Assembly (NCBI GenBank): GCA_025201365.1 | Contig: JAIXMF010000002.1 | Location: forward strand, 2,046,001 to 2,110,000 | Reading direction: 5' to 3' | Source of the DNA: Syncephalis plumigaleata | Lineage: Eukaryota > Zoopagomycota > Zoopagomycetes > Zoopagales > Piptocephalidaceae | Length of the DNA: 64,000 bases | Shown here: in pieces, positions 22,086 through 34,058 of the stretch | How positions within the stretch are numbered: the stretch's first letter is position 1 | How the letters are laid out: each line of letters begins with the position of its first letter | Notes under the pieces: model-generated | Seen by the model: the letters and a program-made list of their open reading frames with translations, nothing else | Databases searched by the model: none | Told to the model about the DNA's origin: nothing | Position numbers and translations under genes: made by a program

Positions 22086-22181
22086 GATATACGTTCTAAT
22101 ATAATCGTGTATGTAGTATATTGCGGTACAATGAAGTGAAATAGAAAAAGAAGAGAAAAAGACAGATGTTTGATTTACACT

Positions 22182-22273
22182 TCGTAATTGTACCAATCTA
22201 GCAATGAACATGTCGCACTTTCCTATTCGAGATGAATTCATATAACGACAATTTTTGACATTCAACTAAAGGA
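22182..22273 (-). promoter_or_regulatory. Conserved upstream block of pseudokinase copy 2
   Basis: CAATCTAGCAATGAACAT, then CTTTCCTATT, then CATTCAACTAAAGG, in the same order as upstream of copy 1 but only about 100 nt from the start codon. Confidence 0.5.
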
Positions 22274-22766
22274 ATGGTTACTTCTATATACATATCATTT
22301 TATTATTACGCTCAACATGGCACATAGAGTTTCACATTTTCTGTTACTAGTTGGTACTAAAAGACATGATCATTATAATAGCAAGCGATACTTAGGAATG
22401 AAAATCATATGCGATACTCGTGACATGCATGACAACTCTCCTTGAGAAAGAGTGGCGATCACTTGTTACAAGTAGTGAGCTGTGTTTTCATTCATAATAG
22501 CCAAGTCTTTTTAAATCATCTAGCCTCCTTTTTTCCCTTTGCCCGTATTCCACGTGATTTATTTCTAACAAACCAGTACAGCACAATAATATTCAAGTCT
22601 TCAACCCTACTCCTCTTTATTTCTTGGCTGTTTGTCCTTTTTTCTTAATTCTTTGCACTATTACAGTTAGGATATTTAGCGGCGCAGGGTCGTCAATATC
22701 AGCTACAACGCTTATCTTTTCTCCTTCTTATTCCTATAACTCCCTATACTACGCGGTATTAGGATA
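22274..22766. other. Intergenic region between pseudokinase copy 2 and the zinc transporter
   Basis: Divergent promoter space. A short open frame at 22442-22648 has no recognisable features. A pyrimidine-rich stretch lies at about 22700-22745, just upstream of the transporter start. Confidence 0.5.
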
Positions 22767-24499
22767 ATGGGTCCAGCACCCGTACCAATGTCGGATACAT
22801 TTGTATGTGTGGTCGACGATGCACCTGGCACTTCTAGCACAACCACCAGCGGCATTCCATTATCAGATAGTTCGTCTCACTATTCAGTAGCTCAACAGCA
22901 CAGTCACAGCCATAGTCATAGCCATAGTCATAGCCATAATCATAGTCACGATCATAGCCATAGCCATAGTCACGATCATAGTCATAACCATGGACACAAA
23001 GCTACAATAGCATATCAATCCAAGAAAAGAACAAAATATGCCACTATTCGAGCGCCTTCTTTCATCGAGTTCTTGCAGGCGGCCTACAAGCAACATCAGG
23101 TACTTTTCTTATGGTGTGTTTTACAGTTGTTTAGTACTATTGCCGTATGGCTCCATGGACATCATGCTGAGAGTTTGGGTAAGTTTATTGTAACAATACA
23201 TGGAATAACAATTGATTGACAAACTTGTTTGCGCTGCATACTATGCATCATTCTATATACGCGTATGTATGTCTATATGCCATATGATAGCGTTGACGGC
23301 ATATGCCTATTTCCTGTTCTTTGATCTGTTCAGCCTAACTAATTTGTTGGTGTCGCGTACCATTCGTGGTTCCAGCTATTATACAAATCAAACACATGAA
23401 CATCCATTCGGGTAAGTTTATAGCAGTGGCAGTAGTAGTAGTAGTAGTATTGATAAAACAATTATATACGCGTATATTACATTGACTAATCGTATAACAT
23501 CATCATCATCATCATCATCAATCATTATAGGCTACGACGAATTGAAGTATTGTTTACCTTTGTCAATGTTATTTACATGTTATTTATGGCAATATACGTA
23601 ACGAAGGAGGGAATGGAGCATGTTATTCTGACGCACCATGATCAACACAATCATACGTAAGTGAATTGTAATACACAAACTAATTGAATAGGGGCTAACA
23701 TCGAATACAGTGATTTCTCTCTATCACTACTAGTGATGACGTGTTCCATACTTATCACTGCCATATCATCGCTAATATTCCGACATCACGCTCAGATTGA
23801 TCGATGTAAGTGATGCAATGGAAATAATCCTAATGTCAATATAGGCTGATGATATCATCTAGTGAATGGAATGAAACGCAACGCGTCCACTTGGTTTGGC
23901 GATCAAAATTCAGTATGGACAAGTTTAATGCAAAGTCAATTTACTCGGGCCAATATAGTTTGCTGTGCCATTGTACTATTTAGTCGATTTATGGTGGCGA
24001 TAAAGTGAGTTTCCATTTGCTTATTTGTTTGCTTTCTAGCAATTAACTATAATATACTAACGCTCTACCATTAGTGTATACTCTGCAGCGCTAGATCAAT
24101 TGGCCTGTATGGCCGTGGCATTCACAATGGGCTATTCCGTCAAATCTATATTCTTTGCTATTAGCAAGTTACTAATGCAATCGGCGGTATTTGTCGATGG
24201 TTTGGATGCTGCCTTAATCGAGGTAATACATTCGTCAAGTACTAGTATTTATATTGTACAGTATGCTAACAAAGCTATTTATCACGTTAAATATCATCTA
24301 GTTGACATCACAACCCGAGGTGATCGGCTATTCAGACGAGCATTTCTGGACAGATGCTTATGGACGTTCCATTGGCACATTAGTTGTGGTAGCTGATGGA
24401 AATGCCAACACACAAGCGGTGGTTGCATTAGCACATCGTATACTTGGCAGTTGTGTTCAGCATCTAACAGTGCAGGTTACACGTCAAACATTTGCATAA
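22767..24499 (+). CDS. ZRG17: Zrg17/ZnT6-like cation diffusion facilitator (zinc transporter subunit)
   Basis: Probable secretory-pathway zinc transporter subunit. The N-terminus holds a His-rich tract (repeated HSHSH, HDHSH, HNHGH between residues about 45 and 75). Membrane segments follow: VLFLWCVLQLFSTIAVWLH, LTAYAYFLFFDLFSLTNLLV, then LRRIEVLFTFVNVIYMLFMA, which matches the CDF block after TM2, then a segment around VMTCSILITAISSLI and the CMAVAFTMGYSVKSIFF region. The C-terminal cytosolic domain (HFWTDAYGRSIGTLVVVADG, then HLTVQVTRQTFA) resembles the end of ZnT6. The usual TM2 HxxxD site is not visible, consistent with non-catalytic Zrg17/ZnT6 partners. Seven exons with in-frame junctions. 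Assignment to Zrg17 rather than another CDF is moderately certain. Confidence 0.82.
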
Positions 24500-24801
24500 G
24501 CTATACCACTAGTTCTCCTATATGATATTATTCAAGTATCTTTAGTTATTATTTTCTTTCTATTTACGTATAAATCATTTTCAAGTATTCATATATGTAT
24601 TCCTCTGTGTTAATATGTGTCGTTTATAAGGCTATACTATCAAGTAAGCGATAGCATTCCTAATATTTAGTATAGAAATCATTTATTGCTACTATATTCA
24701 TGTATCATGAGGAAAGACAGAGGGGAAGTGGTTAACAATCATCAGCATCAGCATCAGCATCATGGTATACCGCCTTGTTTCTCTTTCCTGTTCATTTCAA
24801 T

Positions 24802-25675
24802 ATGCACTCATCTATTGCCGTATTAGCCTTGATTCTAGGTGCTTTCGTTTTACTTGTGGCAGCAGAACATAAGCAACAAGTAAGTGACGCTGACTTGACG
24901 AATATTCCTGTCACTCAACGATGCCATTATTAGTATCATGTTTGGCGTACGGAAATAGGTTCAACGGAACAAATATCCCTAGGTGATATCTACTACAATG
25001 CAGAGACGCATAAAGGACAGCTAGCAGCCAGATTGTCTGACTGGCAGCCAACAACCGAGCTAATAACGGTAACCATCGAGGAAAAGTCAACGGGTACTAG
25101 AATAACACGTAATGTAAGTGAATCACCGTTAATACTTGACAAATATTGCCATACTAATAACGACGACGATAGGTGCATATCCCAGCTGCACCACTTCTTT
25201 CGTTAGGATTCTCGGATAAAGGCAAGTATAACATTGATGGATGTTTGTTTACCTCGTAGGCTATTTAGTAACACTTGTAAGAATAGGTACATTCTTTTAT
25301 TTCGACATTCTATCCAGTGAGCATGAAGTGCTACGTCCAGATGAAGATCAGGTCAGTATTCATAATGAATTATCAATATTGATCACGCTTTAACGTATGA
25401 GTAATGCGCGTAGACGGTAATTATACGTGGACAATATCCTTTCCCGGCCACTCGGTAAGTTTACTATGATATATATATATATATAGGATGCTAATATCGA
25501 ATCTAGACCTACGCTAAAACGAATTGATCCAGCGAAATTGAACAAAGAAGAGGAAGAGGACAATCGTAGCTTCTTTGCCAAATACTGGCATGTCATTATC
25601 CCCATCATTGTTGTTCTACTTTTAGGTGGTGGTGGTGGTGAGGAACCAGCTCAAGGAGGCGGTGCGCGTAAATAA
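24802..25675 (+). CDS. EMC10: ER membrane protein complex subunit 10
   Basis: Lumenal subunit of the EMC, which inserts membrane proteins at the ER. The start MHSSIAVLALILGAFVLL is a signal peptide; an upstream ATG at about 24763 is in another frame. The lumenal part includes YHVWRTEIGSTEQISLGDIY and a beta-rich domain, followed by RSFFAKYWHVIIPIIVVLLL and a Gly-rich tail, closely matching the C-terminus of animal EMC10. Six exons. The third intron has a GC donor (AAAG|GCAAGT). The last acceptor must be the AG before CCTACGCT (about 25505), not the earlier one 20 nt upstream, to stay in frame. Short (about 190 residues) compared with the human protein. Confidence 0.88.
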
Positions 25676-25951
25676 TACATATCTATATGAGTATTATTCA
25701 CAATAAATTAGTAGTGAATTGTTGGTAGAGTTTATTGATAACCTCATGGATTACTTGTGATGTTCTTATTACATCATAATATTGCCTTTTCCAGCTTGGA
25801 TACCTACTGGGGTTGTTAAGTAGAGATTGCTATTTGTTATCATAATTTGCTAATATTTACTGTTAAAAACAACGACGATAGCAACATATTACTTTATATC
25901 TTACAATGCATTGATAATTATACGAATAATCCTCGTATTTCACATAGAATA

Positions 25952-27129
25952 ATGATCAGTCTAGATAGTAATACGGATACTATACATGTATCCTCTAAAT
26001 GTCAATACCATTCATCGAATGATTCAATACTATCATCATCATCATCTTTCTTATTAGATTATGATGCAGAGCAACAGTCATCGAGTGATGACAATGCAAG
26101 TAATACATTGTTAAACGACAGTTCAAACGCATCTTCTAGCATATCGAACTGTTCGCAACTATCTAACAAATATATGGATTCATCCAAACTAGTGGTAATA
26201 ACAAATGACATCGACGCGTACTAGTCATCTATATTTACTAATCAAGGCATAAGCATAAAGTAGATACTGCCAATGAATATAGTGATCAATCTAACATTAC
26301 AACTGCAGAAATGATCGATCTCATAACCGATGACGATCTACGTAGTGACAATGAAGCAATGCGAGGTATTTCATATTCCATTCTTGTTGCAGTATTTAGC
26401 ATTCCGCTGATCATTTATTCAGGTCATGTACGTATGGTAAACGAACGAATGGCTCAAATGGAGACAGATTTTATTCTATGGCAACGTAAGGTTAGCATTA
26501 ATGTGACTAGCAATCGACTGTTATTTATTACTTACTCGTTTGTTTAGTTAATCGAGCAGAAGGAAAGTGAAATACAACGACGAACGACAGAATGTCAAGA
26601 ACATATTGCTCGATTAAATGGACAAGTAAGCAAATGACAGTAATACACGACACAATTAGTAGTTTAACTTTTTCTGTTTCCTACGAATAGATTACAACGC
26701 TTACACATGCACTTGCTGAACGTGAATTGGAAATGAAAACCTCACCGAACGTTTAACCAATGATGCTTACAGCGATCGATTTCTTGTCAATTATCTCGCT
26801 GAATTGAATTGACGCGAATATGAAGTAATGGATGCCCTTCTAAGCGCGGAGCGAGAAGAATGGGAACAAGAGAAGGCCGATCTACTCGAGACGATAGCAA
26901 AACTAACTCGTCATCCTATTAATCCAATACAGGGAGAATTGGAACGATTACAAATGGAGAACCAGTATTTACGCGAGGTAAGAAGTTATCAATAACAGTA
27001 TACGAATCTATTTACTATTTGTTCTTTATTCAATAATAGAGATTATCCATGAACCTACCTAATGTCACATTAATATCCAATGATGAGACACTTTTTGACC
27101 AGGATACATCTATGATTTGTTTAGATTAG
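25952..27129 (+). CDS. Single-pass membrane protein with coiled coil, unknown family
   Basis: Not recognised. Begins MISLDSNTDTIHVSS and continues through a Ser/Asn-rich low-complexity region. After an intron (GTAATA donor near 26195) comes an acidic segment, a hydrophobic helix ISYSILVAVFSIPLIIYSGH (about 26367-26428), and then a charged coiled coil (RMVNERMAQMETDFILWQRK, LIEQKESEIQRRTTECQEHI, then EREEWEQEKADLLETIAKL and IQGELERLQMENQYLRE). It ends at 27129. In the coiled coil the frame slips by one base near 26737 (ATGAAAAC, where ATGGAAAAC would keep the heptads) and a TGA lies in frame near 26810. The gene may be decaying, or the sequence may contain errors. An ER or nuclear membrane tether is conceivable but unsupported. 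Confidence 0.55.
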
Positions 27130-27535
27130 TATGATAAATACCTGGAATAAATAGACAATTACAACAAAACATATATCATATCATCATTCATGAAAAGTAT
27201 AGCTTGTAGTTCAAATGAACTGGATTACAGGCATTCTTTCTTGAATGTTGAATAGGTAAGGCACACTTGATGCTAATCGGTGTTACCTCATCACGTGGTG
27301 TGTCGATGATTAAGTCACCTGCCGCTCTGTGTTGTGTATGTGTGTGTGTGTTGCGCAATCTGACATGATCATGCTTGCTGCCAAAATTCAATACCGTTTT
27401 ATTTTCTCCGCTTGTCGTTATCGCCATTAGTGTTGTTACTTTTACAACTCTCATTATCACTCGGAATATACCAACTTTTACCGTGTATATATATTTATTG
27501 AATATTCGTTTGTTGATTGACTGTGAAATCTAGTC
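27130..27535. other. Intergenic region
   Basis: Contains a GT run near 27338-27352 and the presumed promoter of the OCRL-like gene. No gene seen. Confidence 0.5.
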
Positions 27536-30500
27536 ATGGAGAAGAATTGGCGTGAGCAGATTGCTCGTATACTTCGACCAACCGAGTTTCTACGATTCAT
27601 ATCCTTTTGTAAAGTGACCAGCTTAATAGTCACTACTACTGCTACACCAGCAATAGACTGTTTATTCACCTTAACTCTGATAGGTGCCAATACTATGTAG
27701 AAGTGCGAGTGTTGACGGGTGGCAAGTCTCGCGACCGACGTATGTTAGCCATGATTTGCAACACTCAATCTGACGTTGACGAAGGCGTGTAAGTACCATG
27801 GCTTTACGGGAAGTGTATGTATCGATTGATAGATAAGCAAATGGCTACGATTAGACTATTCTTCCTGAAGCGTACCGGTGCCACTATCACTATTAGGGAG
27901 AAACTGCCCATCTTTTCGGATTTTAAGGTGACCCGTTGTAAGTGGATATGGCTAGCATTGTAATGGCACTATAAAGTCTAATTAGTATAATGATCCATCC
28001 TACGTACAAGTGACTGGATATGGCGAGGATACTTTAGGTATAAGCAATGATTTTGAGGGTATATTACCTAGTATAGCTACATAGGATAATATGACTAATG
28101 ACAACCACAATCATAGAGGTTACATTTCGTTTTGCCAATGGTGTTGATACGGTTGAATTCGATATTACTCGAGATGACGACATGGAACAAATGTTGATCG
28201 AGCTAAAGAAGCTAATTAATATTGCGCGTAAGCATAGTTATAATTACTCGTTTATTTGTTTATTATGTTGACTAATATCTATTCGATGTAGAGGATCGTG
28301 GATTAGCATCTAGTGGCTCGAGTCATCGATGGACTCATTATTACTCGGTACACTCGCCGTTATCGACTATTGATCCACTTGACGATCTTCCATCACCTTT
28401 TAATGTAGAAGGTAGCTATTTATACACTATATATGTATACTATATTATGCTATAATACTAAGGGCAACATATGCTACATTCTTCCGTAGAAGATGGTCAT
28501 AGTATGATATCGGCTCCTTATGGTATTAAAATAGTGAAGACTATCAAGATTACTAGGCTAACTATTATTTTCCTCTTCTTCTTCTATAGGCTTCCGTAAA
28601 ACACGTAGCAACCCACTAATGTCATTCTCGAATGTGGTCGGTATTGCTTCGAATGAAATGGAAAGAAACATGGGCAATAATGTGGCACATGACCTGAGAG
28701 CTGTTAAAGAGGAATGGGTGGCTAAACAACTACTTGATCGAGAAGAGGAGTTCACGGAACGATCATCCATGCGGTAAGACAATTATCTTATTGCTTACCA
28801 TGTACACTTGCTAATAGCTCGTATACAGAGTATTTGCCGGTACATGGAATGTTAATGGTCGATATACGGATGAATCATTGGATGGCTGGTTAAGAATCGA
28901 AGAAGAATTTGATATCTATGCCATTGGGTATGTATTATTGGTCAAATGGATACTATAAAGGAGCAGCAATCATTCTAATGGTTACCATCTATTAGATTTC
29001 AAGAACTAGATCTAAGTGCTGAAGCCTACTTGATCGCCGATACAACACGCGAGGAGATGTGGTGTACAGCCATCGAGTCTAGCTTGAATCGATCATCAAG
29101 TGGCTATGTGAAAGTACGCAGCAATACTATGCATGCGAGTGTATAATGACAACTTACTTCGTATTGACACTCCCGCTATTAGATCATTTCACGTCAACTT
29201 GTTGGTATGCTTATTGTTATTTACGTGAAATCCACCGTTCCGATCAAGTTCGTGAAGTAACCTCGACATCAATTGGTTGTGGCTTAATGGGAATGGTGGT
29301 AAGTGACTATAGTCATGCTATCCACTAGTTAGTATGTAGTATCGCTAATCCATTGGTAGGGCAATAAAGGCGCTGTAGCTGTTCGTCTCCGCGTCAAGGA
29401 TTCCTACTTGTGCTTTATTAACTCGCATTTAGCGGCAGACACCTATCAGGTGGAACGTCGTAAACAAAACTATTGGGAGATGTTCGTCGTGCCTCATTCC
29501 CCAATCTAGCGTTAATGTCGGGCTTGCAACGAATGTCGAGCTATTCGACGTCAAATCTTACGAACTATCTCCCGGGAAGTTCACAGCGATACTTTGGTAT
29601 ATTCGATAATGAGTGAGTAGTTAGTTAGTTAATACGCTAGTGCATCAACATTAACCCGTGTCATAGTCATCTTATTTGGATGGGCGATTTAAATTTCCGT
29701 GTTGCTCTTCCGGGACCAGAAGTTAAGAAACACTTGGAAGCTGGTAATAGAGACATGCTACTTACGTATGATCAGGTAATCGATGTTACCACTAGTTATG
29801 TATTTATAGCTGTCATTAACAACATGTCATTATAGCTATTAAATGAACGAAGACTAAAGAGTATCTTTGATGGATTCGAGGAGGGTGATATAACATTTGC
29901 GCCCACTTACAAATATGATGTTGGTACCAATACATTCGATAGCAGGTATGAACAGTAGTCGTATGCTAGATATTGCTTATTCATACGTGTATTCAAAATA
30001 TGCAGTGAGAAACAACGAACGCCATCATGGTGTGATCGTGTCCTATGGCGTAGTCGTACAGGAGCGGGCAAATACATTAAACACTGCAATATAGCAGTCA
30101 TCCCGAGTTGCTAGCGAGTGATCACAAGCCTGTTAGTGCCGACTTTGAGATTATGGTAAGTGTATAGCCTGTACACATCGAGTGGCATTGTCATTGTATC
30201 GTTGTATTCATGCATTGCCGTTAGATCAAAACAATACTGCCCGAAAAGCATGCCGATGTGCATGGCAGTATTATACGCGAATTGGACAAGTACGAAAACG
30301 AATGTATGCCCGATGTGAGTGTGTCGAGATTGCAGATTGATTCGGTGAAGTGAAATACGACAACCAGTTACGGAAACAATTGTAATCGAGAATGTTGGTC
30401 AAGTAAGTATATGCTAACTGCATGAGATAACAATACTAAGTGTATGTAAATTATTATCATCATAGGTAACCGCGCAATGTCGATTCATTCCCAAGTTCGA

Positions 30501-31805
30501 TGAGGTTAATATTTGCAAGCCATGGCTTTGGGTTAATCCGCCTACTGCCATGCTCGTTCCAGGTAACATTGGCATGAATTAGTCTACATATATATATATC
30601 GTGTTGTACTAACATATGCATAGGTGACAAGGCAATTATTAGTATGACCTTACTGGTCGATGCCATGTCAGCACCACCATTAAATGCGGGTGAGATGCAC
30701 TTGAGGATATTCTTATTCTACACCTAGACAATGGCAAAGATCTGTTTGTTTCCGTGTCGGCATCGTACGTGCCTACTTGTTTCGCCACTAGTCTGGATCG
30801 ACTTACACGCCTGGCACATCCTATTCGAGCGGTCAATGTAGCGAGGTTGAATTGCTACCACCGGAGAATCAGCTTAGTATGCCACGAGAACTATGGCGTA
30901 TCATTGACTATTTGCAACAACATGGACGTGATGTGGTATGTTATTATATTTTATTAACAAAGAGATCACAACTGCTAACGTATATATATGTGTTTTGTCT
31001 GATTAGGATGGATTATTTATGCAAGCAGGTAATCCTTATCTCATTGCGTATATTCGAGACTGTCTAGACACTGGAGTGGAGTTCGAGTTTGATACACTTA
31101 TCGAGGAGAGTGTCTGGCCATCGAGTGAGACGACACTCCCGTTGAACAATGCAATCGAGACAACAGATGATATGATGCTGGCATCTGCTTCTACGGAAAA
31201 TACCGCTGAAGACGCGACAAGATTGGGACCAGCGCATAGCGTGCATGCTATGGCCGAGGTGCTATTACGATTCTTGGAGGCAATGCCTGAACCGGTCATT
31301 CCCTTTGATCACTATCAACGATGTCTAGATGCCAGTCAATATGATAAAGAAATGGCATTACAAGTAAGTTGGAGCAGATAGTAATAGTAATAGTAATAGT
31401 ATAATTGCTAATGGTTATGATTATGATTATAGGCATTGGAAACATTACCACGTATTAATATGAACATGTTTTTATATCTGACGGCATTTCTCCGTTTGAC
31501 ATTATCATGGTTGAAACCGCAAATGACGATGGATGAGAAGCATATTCATTTGAATAAGCTTGGTATGTGTAATGACTATTAGAATAGTATAGAATAGAAT
31601 AGAGTGATGCTTGCATACTAACAAATTGACATTCCCAATAGCTATGGTGTTTTCTGCCGTACTTTTACGTTCAAAGGGTACTGCACCCGAACGATTCCAA
31701 CAAGTGATTATTAATCAGAAGCAGCAGTTCCTTAAATTCTTCCTAGTTGAAGATCAGAAGCAAGTGCGTGAAGATGAAACGAATGACGCATCTGTCGCTG
31801 TATAG
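27536..31805 (+). CDS. OCRL: OCRL/INPP5B-like inositol polyphosphate 5-phosphatase with ASH and RhoGAP domains
   Basis: Removes the 5-phosphate from PI(4,5)P2 on endosomal and Golgi membranes. Order of domains: N-terminal PH-like region (MEKNWREQIARILRPTEFLR, KRTGATITIREKLPIFSDFK, VTFRFANGVDTVEFDITRDD); catalytic 5-phosphatase (VFAGTWNVNGR, FQELDLSAEAY, GNKGAVAVRLRV, INSHLAA, WMGDLNFRV, SDHKPVSADFEI); ASH region (CRFIPKFDEVNICKPWLW); RhoGAP-like domain (DGLFMQAGNPYLIAYIRDCL, LLRFLEAMPEPVIPF, LPRINMNMFLYLTAFLRLTL). Sixteen or more exons. About six one-base losses interrupt the conserved protein (near 29235, 29484, 30092, 30343, 30705 and 30830), and two 5' junctions are uncertain: the first intron, and a GTGACC donor at about 27928 that competes with GTAAGT at 27937. 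Conserved introns and motifs suggest a real gene with sequence errors rather than a pseudogene. Confidence 0.88.
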
Positions 31806-32164
31806 TCTAACGAGATAGGATGCTTCACTCGAGATGATACAAGATACTTATTACTATCATTGCTATTCATATTCATATCGTGTAAATAAGGGTAGACACG
31901 CTATTTCATTTGATATCAGAAATAAAATAAAATAAAATCAGTGTAATATGATATGGTATTCCATTTATATCTACTATATAGAGTATGGATCCAATAACAA
32001 AGATATCACAAGGCAAATCGCGTATCTATCTATTATATATATATATCGTCGATGATGGTTAAAACGTGTCAATAGTTATTCGCGTAGTACTTGATGGCTT
32101 ACCATTCACTTGCACGAACCACGATAAGCTTTATATATCGTTTGAGCACACACACATACACGTA

Positions 32165-32365
32165 CTAGTGATGACCATTCTCTACGGATTTATGAGATTT
32201 CTTTGAGAATGCCCACTCGCCAAGACAGTAGACGGTGAACGCGACTGTGGCAATACCGAGACCGGGGAAAGCACCTCGTAATTGATTACGGCTATGGAAG
32301 ACTGGATGGTTACGCCAAGCGTGTAGCTTTGCCCAAGGATCACGACGAGTAGTAGGTGATGACAT
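32165..32365 (-). CDS. NDUFB3: Mitochondrial complex I subunit B12 (NDUFB3)
   Basis: A 66-residue accessory subunit of NADH:ubiquinone oxidoreductase. The start MSSPTTRRDPWAKLHAWRNH contains the family pattern of a Pro-Trp, a Trp-Arg-x-His-Pro and then FPGLGIATVAFTVYCLGEW, a single membrane helix followed by a short basic and His-rich tail. Single exon, convergent with the OCRL-like gene. Translation could begin further upstream only at a non-ATG codon, so the ATG at 32365 is chosen. Presence of B12 implies the organism retains complex I. Confidence 0.88.
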   Translation of the reverse strand: MSSPTTRRDPWAKLHAWRNHPVFHSRNQLRGAFPGLGIATVAFTVYCLGEWAFSKKSHKSVENGHH

Positions 32366-33356
32366 GACAATAATTAGAAGAAAATGGCTTGCTTTTGTTG
32401 TTGTTGTTGTTGTTGTTGAGTAAACTAACAAAGATTGATTCAAACGACAAGAGAAAATAGAGAAAAAGGAGTGGTTGATTAGAAAAGGGAAGACGACAAC
32501 ACTACATTAAGGATTAATTTTCAATTCTCGTTCATCTCCATTACAAACTGTTTAGATACATGATAGTGGTGTCAGTTTAATACATTCGAGTATGTACCGC
32601 TATGGCAAACGAGTACTTGTGCCGAAACATGCGTAGATGAGCATTAGACTGCCGTGTTCCATAGTTGACACCGCTAGTCCAAATCAATGTGTATATGGCA
32701 ATCCAGTCAATATGATTAACAAGGGAGCAATAATATGAGCGATATCACTATCGAGTATCATCAATCATGTCGATAGGTGCCTGTAGCAATAATGACCATC
32801 CATATAGTTCACGGCTACACGTATTACTGAATAGACAAATGACGTCAATCTTTGTCGAGTATATCACCACGTTCCATGACATCCCCTCATCAAGTATAAT
32901 TGCACGTTTGCAGTTATTCCAAATCTTTGGCAAGCTGAATCAGAAGCAAATTAGATGATAAGTAGCCTGACCGGTTGTATGGTCTATTCTTGTGCTTGAT
33001 CAACGTGACGACACCATTTGGAACTGATACAATCTCTATAATGGATTCTCGCCATTCTATCCAACAAACGAGTAATATTTGCTACACGATCCAATCACAA
33101 CAATTGCTATTGCCTTATCAATGCAATAGATAGAAAAGAAGCACGATATTGTAGTGACATAAATGTAAAAAGACAAATACCTTACAGTTCAAATGGTTCA
33201 TTGACAATGCATACCCGACTGGTCAACTACTGCTATTCCTACGCCTATAAATGGGCGCCATTTATTCGTAACGCAAAGATGGATAACCATATCACTACGC
33301 TTTCTATACATTCGTCTTACAGCTTACTACGAATCTACTAGAACACATAATTTATC
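32366..33356. other. Intergenic region with TATA element for the next gene
   Basis: A TTG/CAA-type repeat (GTTGTTGTTGTT at about 32396-32417) follows the B12 start. Short open frames at 32748-32958 show nothing recognisable. TATAAAT at 33246-33252 lies 105 nt before the start of the secreted-protein gene and is a plausible TATA box. Confidence 0.5.
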
Positions 33357-34058
33357 ATGCGCTTCAATCTAGGCTTGACCGGCGTTATCGCAACTACTAT
33401 GCTTCTACTAGCATCGACCACCAATGCAGCCATTACGACAACGGACAGTTCCCTATCAAGTGGTCGTCAAGGACATACACTAAGCAGACGTAACACTCTC
33501 GGCTATATTCTTTGTGGAAATACAGAATTTATGCCAAAGAACTCGCCAGCTGGCAGCAACCGACCGGACTATTGTGCAATAACAACGACACAATGTGTGG
33601 GTACATATGAGGTTGGAGTAAATACAATTTTAGATATAAAGAATGATAATGAACGAGCAAACCGAAATAATCAGTTTCTAGCACAATTACTTGCAGGTAA
33701 GCATCAAGTAGTGAATGCAGTCATGCCATATTAACGATGCCATTTAGGATTGGAGTATGCGCATATGAACAACTTACTAGTTTACCCTGATCACAATAGT
33801 AAGTACGATGCAAGTCACATCAACTAATACTAACATCAATGTCAAATAGATCTATGCTTCGATGCTAGTGGGAATTTGATGTTCAAGGTTCTGGGTGAGG
33901 GTGATATTACACAACAAGGAAACGGACAAGGCTCAATGCCACCTAAGAAAAAGGCCGTAGTAACAATTATGGAATTTTTACGCAGTAGTGGCTCAGTGCT
34001 GGATCTTGTAGGACTGCTAAAATTTGTTCAAAAGATGGTAGATGACATACTAGAATAG
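33357..34058 (+). CDS. Short secreted protein related to the pseudokinases (truncated kinase-like)
   Basis: The start MRFNLGLTGVIATTMLLLAS with TTNAA is a signal peptide. Exons: 33357-33695, a short second exon (about 33749-33799) and about 33851-34058, giving about 200 residues. The middle reads AQLLAGLEYAHMNNLL, VYPDHNNLCFDASGNL, MFKVLGEGDIT. This lines up with the pseudokinase segment AIRGFAYLHRLGWTHNNIRP, EAICVNGIDKQQ, ILIHDFQAAT. Both introns fall at the same two positions and phase as in the pseudokinases: phase 1 inside the Gly before LEYAH or FAYLH, and phase 1 just before NLC or AIC. The protein stops soon after, so subdomains VIII to XI are absent. All junctions are in frame. Function unknown. 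Confidence 0.65.
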
